From assembly GCA_001799695.1 (NCBI GenBank), contig MGTY01000024.1:1-35989 (forward strand): a stretch of DNA of 35,989 bases. Reading direction: 5' to 3'. Of the stretch, positions 1-6,763 are shown one piece after another (the first letter of the stretch is position 1; each line of letters begins with the position of its first letter). The position numbers and the translations under genes were made by a program. The DNA is from Elusimicrobia bacterium GWA2_69_24 (GTDB taxonomy: Bacteria > Elusimicrobiota > Elusimicrobia > UBA1565). The notes below the pieces were generated by a model that was given only the letters and a program-made list of their open reading frames with translations, did no database searches and had not been told where the DNA came from.

Positions 1-110
1 CGTTATTGGGAAATCGCGTCGTTGCTCGTCGCGCAGATAGTTCACACTATCTGCGCTCCTCACGCCTAGCGCTTTCCTCGATCTCGGGCCTCCAAATCTC
101 GCGAAATTAT
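1..110. repeat. Arm of a dispersed hairpin repeat, cut by the left edge
   Basis: This stretch aligns base for base over about 100 nt with positions 2282-2391 inside the terminal-inverted-repeat element. Both contain CGTCGTTGCTCGTCGC, then a hairpin with loop TTCACA, then GCGCTCCTC and CGCCTAG. Here the hairpin is a perfect 10-bp stem (31-40 with 47-56); in the other copy the stem is 5 bp and its base pair differs from this one but still pairs. The terminal repeat of the other copy is not present at the right end here (it reads into CGAAATTATCC), so this is a related, not identical, element. No gene is visible in 1-122. Confidence 0.7.
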
Positions 111-122
111 CCGGTCTGAGCA

Positions 123-1328
123 CTAGGCCGCGCCCAGGCCCGGCCGGAGCGGGATGTGGAAGGTCATGGGCTGGCTCTCGCGGACCTCGAGTTCCCCCTC
201 GTAGTGGAAGGCGGCGAAGGATGCGTGCAGGCGGCAGCGGCCCGGAGGGACGTCGTGCAGGCGGTAGGTCTTGGTCTCGGCGTAGGAGAGGTATTCGGTA
301 TGGAATTCCCCGTCCGCCGATTCCAGCACGACCCTGGCGGCGGGGGTATCGGTCTTCTTATATCCTGACGGCATCTCCGCCGGACAGCGGAGCTCTCCCT
401 GCACCGACACCTGGTCGTCCGGATCGGCGTATCTCGGGAAGACGAAATCCACGTTCTCCGTGCGGCAGCCGTCGGCAAGCGGTATCCCGTCGCGGCGGCG
501 GACGGTCACCGAGTAATAGCCTCCGACCGCCTGCTTGAGCACGGCCTTCAGGCTGACCGCCTGCCGGGTGTTCTGGACCCGCACCTCGTACCCGGTCCGG
601 TAGGTCGCCGTGTGCGAGACCGCCTCCGCCGCTCTCCCGCCCGGCCCTTTCCGGACCAGGCTCTGCACGGTCCCGGTCATCCCGCCGGTCTCATGCAATA
701 GGTAGGCGCTCTCCTCCCGTTCGCTGATCTGGACGGGCTCCCCGCTGTCCCAGAGGAAGCGCCCGGAGATCATCGCCCCCTGCTGCAAGGGCATGCCCGC
801 CTCCGTCTCGGGCCGGCCGGCGGACTCCTTCACCCCGGGAACCGACTGTCCCATGTTCGCCAGGGCCCAGGAGGCCAGGCGCCGGACCTCCGGAGACGAG
901 TCCCCCAGGGCGGTCAGGAGCTCGGGGATGGCCTTGGTGCACAGCATCTGCCCGAGCCGCTGGGCGGCCGCGGCGCGCCGCTTCCAGAACAGGCTCTTGA
1001 GCCTCAGCCGCTCCGCGTCGGTGAAGCCGTTCTCCTCGTAGATGCGGCAGAAGCCTTGGAGCGCGAAGCCGCGCAGGCCCTTGGACCACTGGAAGAGGGC
1101 GTCCTCGACGATGTTCCAGTCGCCCGGACGCCGCGCGTCCGAAAAGGGCGGGCCCAGCTTCTTGGACTCCTCGTTGGCGATGGCCATCAGGATGGCGGGC
1201 TGGAAGAGGGTCGTCCGCTCCGAGACGTAGTCCGACCACCAACGGCGCCAGAGCAGGCGCAGCCCGACCCCGGCCGCGGTCAGCACGGCGCAGGCCGCCA
1301 GGACGGCGAGCGCGGCCCCGCCGGTCAC
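123..1328 (-). CDS. Membrane-anchored HEAT-repeat protein with a C-terminal beta-rich region, function unknown
   Basis: The protein has 401 residues. It begins with one hydrophobic helix (about residues 4-27) followed by Arg/Trp-rich residues, so it is probably anchored in the inner membrane. Residues about 115-160 form one or two HEAT-like helical repeats (AIPELLTALGDSSPEVRRLA). The C-terminal 200 residues are rich in beta strands, and the last 80 resemble a carboxypeptidase-regulatory or transthyretin-like sandwich (TKTYRLHDVPPGRCRLHASF). I see no catalytic motif. The start is GTG at 1328, preceded by AGGGAGAG at a fitting distance; a 12-bp palindrome at 1379-1390 may be its promoter. It is a single-gene unit. 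The HEAT region suggests protein-protein contact, but no partner can be named. Confidence 0.75.
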   Translation of the reverse strand: MTGGAALAVLAACAVLTAAGVGLRLLWRRWWSDYVSERTTLFQPAILMAIANEESKKLGPPFSDARRPGDWNIVEDALFQWSKGLRGFALQGFCRIYEENGFTDAERLRLKSLFWKRRAAAAQRLGQMLCTKAIPELLTALGDSSPEVRRLASWALANMGQSVPGVKESAGRPETEAGMPLQQGAMISGRFLWDSGEPVQISEREESAYLLHETGGMTGTVQSLVRKGPGGRAAEAVSHTATYRTGYEVRVQNTRQAVSLKAVLKQAVGGYYSVTVRRRDGIPLADGCRTENVDFVFPRYADPDDQVSVQGELRCPAEMPSGYKKTDTPAARVVLESADGEFHTEYLSYAETKTYRLHDVPPGRCRLHASFAAFHYEGELEVRESQPMTFHIPLRPGLGAA

Positions 1329-1378
1329 CGGGGGTCTCTCCCTGCGATGCGGTTTGAGAGGGACATGGGCTTGAGGCT

Positions 1379-1390
1379 ATGATATATCAT
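1379..1390. promoter_or_regulatory. AT-rich 12-bp palindrome, possible promoter or operator
   Basis: ATGATATATCAT is a perfect palindrome and one of the few AT-rich spots in the region. It lies about 50 bp upstream of the leftward HEAT-repeat gene and contains TATCAT, a plausible -10 hexamer, on either strand. A role as promoter or operator is inference. Confidence 0.35.
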
Positions 1391-1418
1391 GTCCCGGCCC
1401 GGATGTGGTCGCGGAAGC

Positions 1419-1456
1419 CCCCGATCCTCGGCTAAGCCACTGTGCCCGGGCACAGT
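1419..1456. repeat. Dispersed palindromic repeat, copy 1
   Basis: An 18-bp perfect palindrome, ACTGTGCCCGGGCACAGT, occupies 1439-1456. The 36 nt from 1419 to 1454 match 35785-35820 near the right edge at 35 positions, including the arm CCCCGATCCTCGGCTAAGC. The palindrome core also occurs at 30938-30955. The rest of the 1329-1629 gap holds no gene I can support. Positions 1457-1560 can be read as protein-like sequence in one plus frame (for example SEAFDARLREYPQP), but there is no start, no ribosome-binding site and no family match that I recognise. Confidence 0.75.
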
Positions 1457-1579
1457 TGAACGAGTGAGCGAAGCCTTCGACGCCCGCTTGCGCGAGTATC
1501 CGCAGCCGGCGGCACTGGCCCAGAAGGCTCCGCAGATGCGGGCCAAACCCTGTCCGGGGATCAGGGGAAGCGTTTCCCC

Positions 1580-1608
1580 TTGCGCAAAGCGCCAAGGGAG
1601 GCTACAGT
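1580..1608 (+). promoter_or_regulatory. Probable promoter of the response regulator gene
   Basis: TTGCGC (1580-1585) and TACAGT (1603-1608) are separated by 17 bp and lie 21 bp before the start codon. An AGGGGGAG ribosome-binding site sits between the -10 and the ATG. A short hairpin (AGGGGAA and TTCCCCT around GCGT) overlaps the -35 side. Confidence 0.45.
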
Positions 1609-1629
1609 ATCCTCGTCCCAGGGGGAGCC

Positions 1630-2013
1630 ATGGCCAAGATCCTCATCGCCGACGACGAGATCAACCTCCAGAACCTGATAAAGACCGTCCTGGAAGAGGG
1701 AAAGCACCAGGTCCTCACGGTGACCCGGGGCAGCGACGTGATCGCCGCCCTGCAGCGCGAGAAGCCCGACCTGCTGATCCTGGATGTGATGCTGCCCGCG
1801 ATGGACGGCCTTTCCCTTCAAAAAATCATCGCCCAGGACCCGGCGCTGCGCGCCGTCCCCATCATCGTGATCACGGCGCAGAAAGCCTTCCTCGGGATGT
1901 TCAGCGCCTTCCCCCAGGTCGCGGCCAAGCTCGAGAAGCCGTTCACGATGCAGACGCTGATCGCGACGGTCGACTCCATCCTCAACCGCAAGCAGTCTCC
2001 CGCCGTCCAGTAA
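1630..2013 (+). CDS. Single-domain response regulator (receiver only)
   Basis: A 127-residue receiver domain with no output domain. The acidic pocket is D8-D9, the phospho-acceptor is D52 in LLILDVMLP, the conserved hydroxyl residue is T82 and the conserved lysine is K103 in the KP dipeptide. It should be phosphorylated by a histidine kinase and then act by binding a partner protein, in the manner of CheY or a phosphorelay intermediate. The start is clear: ATG with AGGGGGAG upstream. No kinase is adjacent; the hybrid kinase at 7888-10875 is the only kinase in the window, and whether the two are partners is unknown. It converges on the thioesterase gene, with a mobile-looking element between them. 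Confidence 0.93.
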   Translation: MAKILIADDEINLQNLIKTVLEEGKHQVLTVTRGSDVIAALQREKPDLLILDVMLPAMDGLSLQKIIAQDPALRAVPIIVITAQKAFLGMFSAFPQVAAKLEKPFTMQTLIATVDSILNRKQSPAVQ

Positions 2014-2021
2014 GCCCCGAC

Positions 2022-2409
2022 TAAGGGCTCGTAAAGAAATAAGTGGCATGATTCGCCGGGAGCGATTTTGGAGCGAGCCGAAGCGATGCGAGACGCGCAG
2101 GCCTTAAGGCCTGTAAGTCGAGCAACGCGAAGGCGCAGCCCCTGCGGCGATAGCGCCGCAGGGACCTGCGGCAGGGAGTAACTCCTTTCCGCAGGCCTAA
2201 AAGCGCCCCGGCCCTTCGGGGAAGCCCCTGCCGCCATCGACCGGCAGGGACCGTGCAAGAGAATGTTCTCCGTACGCACGGCCCGCTATTGGCCGATTTC
2301 GTCGTTGCTCGTCGCTTACATAGTTCACACTATGCGCGCTCCTCGCGCCTAGAAATCGGCTCAACATCGGGCTTCCGAATCGCGCCACTTATTTCTTTAC
2401 GAGCCCTAA
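2022..2409. mobile_element. 384-bp MITE-like element with perfect 24-bp terminal inverted repeats
   Basis: The outer 24 bp at 2024-2047 are the exact reverse complement of 2384-2407 (one end reads AGGGCTCGTAAAGAAATAAG). The trinucleotide TAA flanks both sides (2022-2024 and 2407-2409), which looks like a 3-bp T-N-A target duplication. The inside carries no plausible gene. It is a string of hairpins: a 16-bp perfect palindrome at 2098-2113, a 10-bp stem at 2140-2163, then stems 2165-2195, 2206-2221, 2226-2249, 2251-2281 and 2293-2359. The left and right halves are themselves imperfect inverted copies (2113-2127 against 2303-2319). It fills the convergent gap between the response regulator and thioesterase genes. 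Its resemblance to non-autonomous derivatives of IS5-like elements is inference from the target duplication only. Confidence 0.75.
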
Positions 2410-2828
2410 AGGCCGATGGCGCGCTTCCACTCCTCGGTGGGGGCGACCAGCACCCGCTTATCGAGGTCGAAGAGGCCGAAGGTGAACTTGGCCACGCAGG
2501 CCGGCTCGCCCTTCTCGTTGTGCAGGATCTGCTCCATCCAGCCGATCTTGTCCGGGTAGCCGGTGACCCGGGTACGGATGACCACCCGCTCCCGGTTGTG
2601 CACCTCGCGCCGGAACTTGACGTCCATGGCGAGTATGACCGGACCCCGGCGGGAGCCGGCCACGCGGTCGATGCCGTAGCCGTTCTGCGTGATGAGCTCC
2701 CAGCGGGCCTCCTCGAACATCTGCACGTAGCACGCGTTGTTGACGTGCCCGTAGGTGTCGAGATGCGCCTCCCGGATGGTCAACGCGTACTCGAAGGTCT
2801 TGTCCGAGGCGTTCAGGAAAGCGTTCAT
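2406..2828 (-). CDS. Acyl-CoA thioesterase, hotdog fold (YbgC/FadM-like)
   Basis: A 140-residue single hotdog domain of the 4-hydroxybenzoyl-CoA thioesterase superfamily. The signature EAHLDTYGHVNNACYVQMFE places the likely catalytic aspartate at D24, followed by the GHVNN turn and the long hotdog helix. Members hydrolyse acyl-CoA or acyl-ACP thioesters in the cytoplasm; the substrate cannot be read from sequence. The ATG directly follows the TGA of the upstream M3 peptidase gene with no spacer, and a GGGGG ribosome-binding site lies inside the end of that gene. The two are therefore very likely one transcript with coupled translation. Its stop codon touches the right end of the mobile-looking element. 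Confidence 0.9.
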   Translation of the reverse strand: MNAFLNASDKTFEYALTIREAHLDTYGHVNNACYVQMFEEARWELITQNGYGIDRVAGSRRGPVILAMDVKFRREVHNRERVVIRTRVTGYPDKIGWMEQILHNEKGEPACVAKFTFGLFDLDKRVLVAPTEEWKRAIGL

Positions 2829-4649
2829 TCAGACCCCCGCCGGGATGGCGCTCAGGAGCTTCTTGTAGCGCTCCAGGGGCGCGGCCAGGCTCCGGATCGA
2901 GGTCTCCCAGAAGGCGGGGTTCCCCACGTCCGCGCCGATGCTCCGGTGCGCCACCTCCTCCACCGTCCCGCTCCCGGTCAGGCGCAGGAACGCCTCGTAC
3001 TTGGGCAGGAAGGCGGGGCCCTCCGCCTTGAAGCGGGTGAACAGCGCCTTGGCCAGGAGGAAGCCGAAGGTGTAGGGGAAGTTGTAGAAGGAGACGTCCG
3101 TGATGTAGAAGTGCAGCTTGGACACCCAGAACAGGGGGTCCTCGCCGCCGGGCTCCAGGGCGTCGCCGAACACCCGGCGCTGGGTCTGGACCATGAGCTC
3201 CCTGAGCCGCGACACGGAGACCTCGCCCTTCATGCGCTCCTCGTGGAAGGCCTTTTCGAACTCGAAGCGCACCGTGATGTCGAGGAGCATGACCGCCGCG
3301 CCGCAGAGCTCGGCGTCGAGCATCAAGAGCTTCTGACGTTCGCCGACGCGCTGGTCCTCGTAGATGCCGTCCGCGAGTATCTGCTCGCCGAAGATGGAGG
3401 CGGTCTCGGCCAAGGTCATCGGGTACTCCCGGCCCCAGTGCCGCAGGTCCCGCAGCAGGTGCCCGTGCCAGGCGTGCCCGATCTCGTGGGCGATGGTCTC
3501 CACGTCCCGCAGGGAGCCGTTGAAAGCCATGTACACCCTCTGCTCGTTGCTGACCGACGAGCCCGTGCAGAAAGCCCCGGGGCGCTTGCCGCCCCGCGAT
3601 TCGGACTCCAGCCAGCGGTCCCTGAGGAACTGCCGGTAGTACTCTCCCAGGCGGGGGTAGGCGGTCGCGAACGACTGCGCTACCAACCCCGAGCCCTGCT
3701 CCCAGGTGAAGCGGGAGGAGTCCTTGAGCGCGAGGGGCGCCTCGCGCTCGAAGAAGCGGATGCCCTTGCGCCCCAGGCTGCGGGCCTTGACCCGGAAGAT
3801 CTCCCGCGCCAGGGGCAGGTTCTTCTGGATCGCCGCATACATGGCGTCCAGGGTCTTCCGGCTCGTGCCCGCGGCGAACAGCGGGCGGTCCAGGAAGTGC
3901 GGGATGCCGCGGTGCCGGTTGAGGGTGAGCCGGAACCCCGCGATCGCGTTGAGCGCGGCGGCGCAGACGTCCTGCACCCCCGCCCAGGTGCGGTTGCCCC
4001 CCTCGAACGCGGCCCGGCCGACCTCCCGGTCCGCGTCGGACATGAGCGAGCGCCAGCGCGAGATGGGCAGCGTCTCGCGGCGGCCGTCGGGCCAATGCAT
4101 CTCGAACTCCAGACCGCCTGAGACCTTGTCGTAGAGGCGGCCCCAGGAATGGAACCCATCCACGCAGAGGTCCGCGGCGAGTTTTTCCTCGTCGGAGGAC
4201 ATGGTGCGTCGGGCGCGCTCACGGAGGCGCCCCAGGGAATAGGCGATGGGAGCGAGGGGTTTGCGCTTGAGGAAGGCCGCGAAGACCGCGTCCGGCGCGT
4301 CCTTGAACGCGCGCAGGAGGTCCACGTCCAGCTTCGCGTACTGGGCGCCGAGTTCGCTCAGACGGGCCTTCTCGGCTGAGTAGGCCTCGTTCTTGGCGTC
4401 GGCGGCTTCCAGGCAGGCGACGTAAGAACCCAGGTGGCCGATCCGTGCGTCTAAATCCTCGGCGGCCAGGATGAGTTTCTCCCAGCGTCCGGCGGTCTTG
4501 GCCGACAGGGGCGCCAACCGAGCCGCCTCCTTCTGCAGGCGCGCCGCGTCGGCCGCCAGCCGGTTCTTGAAGACCCGCATCTTCGACCCGTTGAATTCGG
4601 GGAAGAAGCCGCCCAGGTCCCAACGCACGCCCTGTCCGCGCTCAACCAT
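2829..4649 (-). CDS. M3 family oligoendopeptidase (PepF-like zinc metallopeptidase)
   Basis: A 606-residue cytosolic peptidase of the thimet oligopeptidase/oligoendopeptidase F family, which trims short peptides. The zinc site is HEIGH at 388-392 with the third ligand E415 in LAETAS, the usual M3 arrangement. The long helical N-terminal half is the channel-forming part of the fold. I chose ATG at 4649 (MVERGQG) because GGAGG lies nine bases upstream; an in-frame ATG at 4703 would add 18 residues without a better ribosome-binding site. There is no signal peptide. It is followed directly by the thioesterase gene and faces away from the Bax inhibitor-1-like gene. With the M29 and M1 enzymes in this window it suggests active peptide use. 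Confidence 0.92.
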   Translation of the reverse strand: MVERGQGVRWDLGGFFPEFNGSKMRVFKNRLAADAARLQKEAARLAPLSAKTAGRWEKLILAAEDLDARIGHLGSYVACLEAADAKNEAYSAEKARLSELGAQYAKLDVDLLRAFKDAPDAVFAAFLKRKPLAPIAYSLGRLRERARRTMSSDEEKLAADLCVDGFHSWGRLYDKVSGGLEFEMHWPDGRRETLPISRWRSLMSDADREVGRAAFEGGNRTWAGVQDVCAAALNAIAGFRLTLNRHRGIPHFLDRPLFAAGTSRKTLDAMYAAIQKNLPLAREIFRVKARSLGRKGIRFFEREAPLALKDSSRFTWEQGSGLVAQSFATAYPRLGEYYRQFLRDRWLESESRGGKRPGAFCTGSSVSNEQRVYMAFNGSLRDVETIAHEIGHAWHGHLLRDLRHWGREYPMTLAETASIFGEQILADGIYEDQRVGERQKLLMLDAELCGAAVMLLDITVRFEFEKAFHEERMKGEVSVSRLRELMVQTQRRVFGDALEPGGEDPLFWVSKLHFYITDVSFYNFPYTFGFLLAKALFTRFKAEGPAFLPKYEAFLRLTGSGTVEEVAHRSIGADVGNPAFWETSIRSLAAPLERYKKLLSAIPAGV

Positions 4650-4752
4650 GGTCCATATCCTCCACTCGGGGATGCCTGCCGCCATCTTACGAAAAAAATA
4701 CAATCTCCCGTGATGGTCGCCGCCTTCCTCATCGCGGCGGGCACGATTTTTC

Positions 4753-4784
4753 TATACTATCTCCGCTAGCGGGGCCAGCCCCGC
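4753..4784 (+). promoter_or_regulatory. -10 box and leader hairpin of the Bax inhibitor-1-like gene
   Basis: TATACT (4753-4758) is a good -10 hexamer about 40 bp before the start codon. A GCGGGG/CCCCGC hairpin with a 4-nt loop (4769-4784) lies in the predicted leader just ahead of the GGAGG ribosome-binding site at 4791-4795, so it could affect access to that site. No clear -35 is seen. Confidence 0.4.
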
Positions 4785-4799
4785 CGGCCAGGAGGAACG

Positions 4800-5561
4800 A
4801 TGAGCATGATGCGCACCGCCAATCCGGCGCTGAACAACGACGCCTTCTCCCACGTGGGCCGGCTCCTGGAGGGCTCCCGGGATTCGGAGACGATGACCAT
4901 CCAGGGCACGACGAACAAGACCTTCGTCCTCCTCGGGCTCTGCCTCGCCACCGCCTGCTACACCTGGAAACTCGCCTACGGGCCGGAGGCGTACCTGGTG
5001 GGACGGATGATGATGCTCGGCATCTTCGGCGGGCTGATCTGCGCACTCGTCACCATCTTCAAGAAGACCGCGGCCCCCATCTCGGCTCCCTTGTACGCGC
5101 TCTTCGAGGGCCTGGCCATGGGCGGCATCTCCGCGCACTTCGAGGCGCGCTTTCCCGGGATCGTGATCCAGGCCGTGGGGCTCACCTTCGGGACGCTCTT
5201 CGCCCTGCTCGCGGCCTACAAGTCCCGCATCATCCAGCCTTCGGAGAACTTCAAGCTCGGCATCGCCGCGGCTACGGGCGCGATCTGCCTGCTCTACCTG
5301 GTCGAGATGGGGATCGGGTTCTTCGGCATCCGGGTCCCGCTCATCCACGAATCCGGCCTCATCGGGATCGGCTTCAGCCTCTTCGTGGTGGCCATCGCCG
5401 CATTCAACCTCGTGCTGGACTTCGACTTCATCGAGAACGGAGCCGCCCAGGGCGCCCCGAAGTACATGGAGTGGTACGGCGCCTTCGGCCTGATGGTGAC
5501 CTTGATCTGGCTGTACCTGGAGTTGCTGCGGCTGCTGGCGAAGTCCCGGAGCCGCCGCTGA
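4800..5561 (+). CDS. Bax inhibitor-1/YccA-like integral membrane protein
   Basis: A 253-residue protein with a polar N-terminus (RTANPALN, also seen in YccA-like members of the family) and about seven transmembrane helices from residue 41 to 248. Acidic residues fall in the last helices (NLVLDFDFIENG), where the TMBIM family carries a pH-sensing aspartate pair that controls calcium leak. The bacterial role is poorly defined; stress adaptation or ion leak is inferred from the family. ATG at 4800 lies four bases after GGAGG; an in-frame ATG at 4806 has more usual spacing and may be the true start. It is a single-gene unit, converging on the zinc-ribbon gene 18 bp downstream. Confidence 0.88.
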   Translation: MSMMRTANPALNNDAFSHVGRLLEGSRDSETMTIQGTTNKTFVLLGLCLATACYTWKLAYGPEAYLVGRMMMLGIFGGLICALVTIFKKTAAPISAPLYALFEGLAMGGISAHFEARFPGIVIQAVGLTFGTLFALLAAYKSRIIQPSENFKLGIAAATGAICLLYLVEMGIGFFGIRVPLIHESGLIGIGFSLFVVAIAAFNLVLDFDFIENGAAQGAPKYMEWYGAFGLMVTLIWLYLELLRLLAKSRSRR

Positions 5562-5579
5562 AGACGGCGGGCCCCGCCC

Positions 5580-5924
5580 CTACAGGCCCATGCCGCCGCC
5601 GCCCAGCAGGCTCATCGTCTCCGAGAGCATGCGGGTCGCGTTGAGCCAGGCCTGGTAGAAGAGCCAGCCCGCCCAGGCCGTGAGCGCCAGGAGCGCGACG
5701 GTCCACAGCCACTTCGCCTGCGGGCTCAGACGCGGGGAGCGCCAGACCAGCGGGAGCGCGAACGGTCCGAGCCCGAGCAGAGCGCTGACCGCGATGCCCC
5801 AGGGCTGATAGAACCACGCGACGTGCGCCCCCTGCCCCTTGCCGCAATACCGGCAGTAACGGTCCTTGGCGTCGATCACCCCGCCGCAGTCCCAGCAGGC
5901 GGCGGGCAGGGGGATGGGCTCCAT
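5580..5924 (-). CDS. Small zinc-ribbon membrane protein
   Basis: A 114-residue protein. Residues 10-27 form a short zinc ribbon with two CxxC knuckles (CWDC and CRYC). Two hydrophobic helices follow (about 41-61 and 73-93), then a Gly-rich tail. The arrangement, an N-terminal zinc ribbon in the cytoplasm attached to a two-helix anchor, is common among small bacterial proteins of unknown role. No ribosome-binding site is visible; a TATCAT hexamer ends six bases before the ATG, so the message is probably leaderless. The pirin gene lies upstream on the same strand but is separated by this promoter. Confidence 0.75.
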   Translation of the reverse strand: MEPIPLPAACWDCGGVIDAKDRYCRYCGKGQGAHVAWFYQPWGIAVSALLGLGPFALPLVWRSPRLSPQAKWLWTVALLALTAWAGWLFYQAWLNATRMLSETMSLLGGGGMGL

Positions 5925-5930
5925 AGCCCC

Positions 5931-5936
5931 ATGATA
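5931..5936 (-). promoter_or_regulatory. -10 hexamer for a leaderless start (zinc-ribbon gene)
   Basis: TATCAT on the minus strand ends six bases before the ATG at 5924. No Shine-Dalgarno sequence lies between them, so transcription is predicted to begin at or next to the start codon. Confidence 0.45.
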
Positions 5937-5945
5937 CCCTGGATA

Positions 5946-6671
5946 TCAGCCCATGGTCCAGACCAGGATCTCGGCCCCGGTCCGGGGGCTGGCGGTCAGG
6001 CCCAAGGCTCCCGCCTCCGTCAGCCGGACCGCGTCGCCCTCCTTCAGGGCGCCGGCCTCCTCCAGGATGGCGCCGCCCCGGGCGATGAACACGTGGGTGT
6101 GCGTTCCCTGCGGCAAGGCCGTGCGCCGGCCCGGGATGAACCGGGCCGCCCACAGAGTCGCGCCCCGCTGCCCGATGCGCACGGCCGCGCCGTCGCGCTT
6201 GCCGGAAGCCACCCGGAACCACTCGCCATTGTGGAGCGCGGCGTTCACGTCGCGCAGCTCGTAGGATGGAGCCAGGCCCTCCCGTTCGGGCAGGACCCAC
6301 ATCTGGATGAAATGGACGGGTTTGTCCCGGCTGGGGTTCATCTCGGAGTGGGTGACGCCGGTCCCGGCGCTGAGGCGCTGGGCCAGGCCCGGGGCGATGA
6401 GGCCCCGGCCGCCCGTGGAGTCCCGGTGCTCCAGCACCCCGTCCAGGACCCAGGTCACGATCTCCATCTCCCGGTGCGTGTGCAGCGGGAAGCCGCCGCG
6501 CGGCCAGACGATGTCGTCGTTGTTCAAGACCAGGAGGCCGAACTGGGTGTTGCGGGGATCCTGGTGGGGGCCGAAGCTGAAGCTGTGGCGGGAGTCGAGC
6601 CAGTCCCGCCGGGTCCGGAACCGCTCGTCCGCCCTTTTGACTTCGATCCGCGACGCCACATGAGTGGCCAT
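5946..6671 (-). CDS. Pirin-family bicupin protein (YhhW-like)
   Basis: A 241-residue cytosolic bicupin. The metal site in the N-terminal cupin is complete: H64 and H66 in FPLHTHREMEI, H108 and E110 in GVTHSEMNP. Family members bind Fe, Ni or Cu; some cleave quercetin in vitro and others act in redox or acid-stress responses, so the substrate here is open. The C-terminal cupin (about 140-241) lacks metal ligands, as is usual for pirins. ATG at 6671 is followed by MATHVASRIEVK. It is divergent from the ChaN-like gene; the 92-bp gap contains a small inverted repeat CGGCGTCACGCCG at 6707-6719. Confidence 0.93.
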   Translation of the reverse strand: MATHVASRIEVKRADERFRTRRDWLDSRHSFSFGPHQDPRNTQFGLLVLNNDDIVWPRGGFPLHTHREMEIVTWVLDGVLEHRDSTGGRGLIAPGLAQRLSAGTGVTHSEMNPSRDKPVHFIQMWVLPEREGLAPSYELRDVNAALHNGEWFRVASGKRDGAAVRIGQRGATLWAARFIPGRRTALPQGTHTHVFIARGGAILEEAGALKEGDAVRLTEAGALGLTASPRTGAEILVWTMG

Positions 6672-6751
6672 ACCGATAGGGTGGAAGGAGCCGCTCTCAA
6701 CGGCGTCACGCCGCGCTCAATTTGCCGTCACAGCGCCCCCCCGCTCCGTGC

Positions 6752-6757
6752 TAGAAT
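6752..6757 (+). promoter_or_regulatory. -10 hexamer for a leaderless start (ChaN-like gene)
   Basis: TAGAAT ends six bases before the ATG at 6764, with no ribosome-binding site between and no clear -35 upstream. Confidence 0.5.
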
Positions 6758-6763
6758 AGTCGC

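Noticed and set aside
1389..2024. Plus-strand 211-residue open frame over the palindromic repeat and response regulator
   Set aside because: Its second half is out of frame with the response regulator; the first 60 residues look partly protein-like, but there is no start or ribosome-binding site.
2140..2281. tRNA or known structured RNA
   Set aside because: The hairpin chain has no cloverleaf, CCA end or recognisable riboswitch core; it lies inside the inverted-repeat element.
2253..4121. 622-residue plus-strand open frame
   Set aside because: It is the GC-driven shadow of the M3 peptidase and thioesterase genes, which carry clear family motifs on the minus strand.
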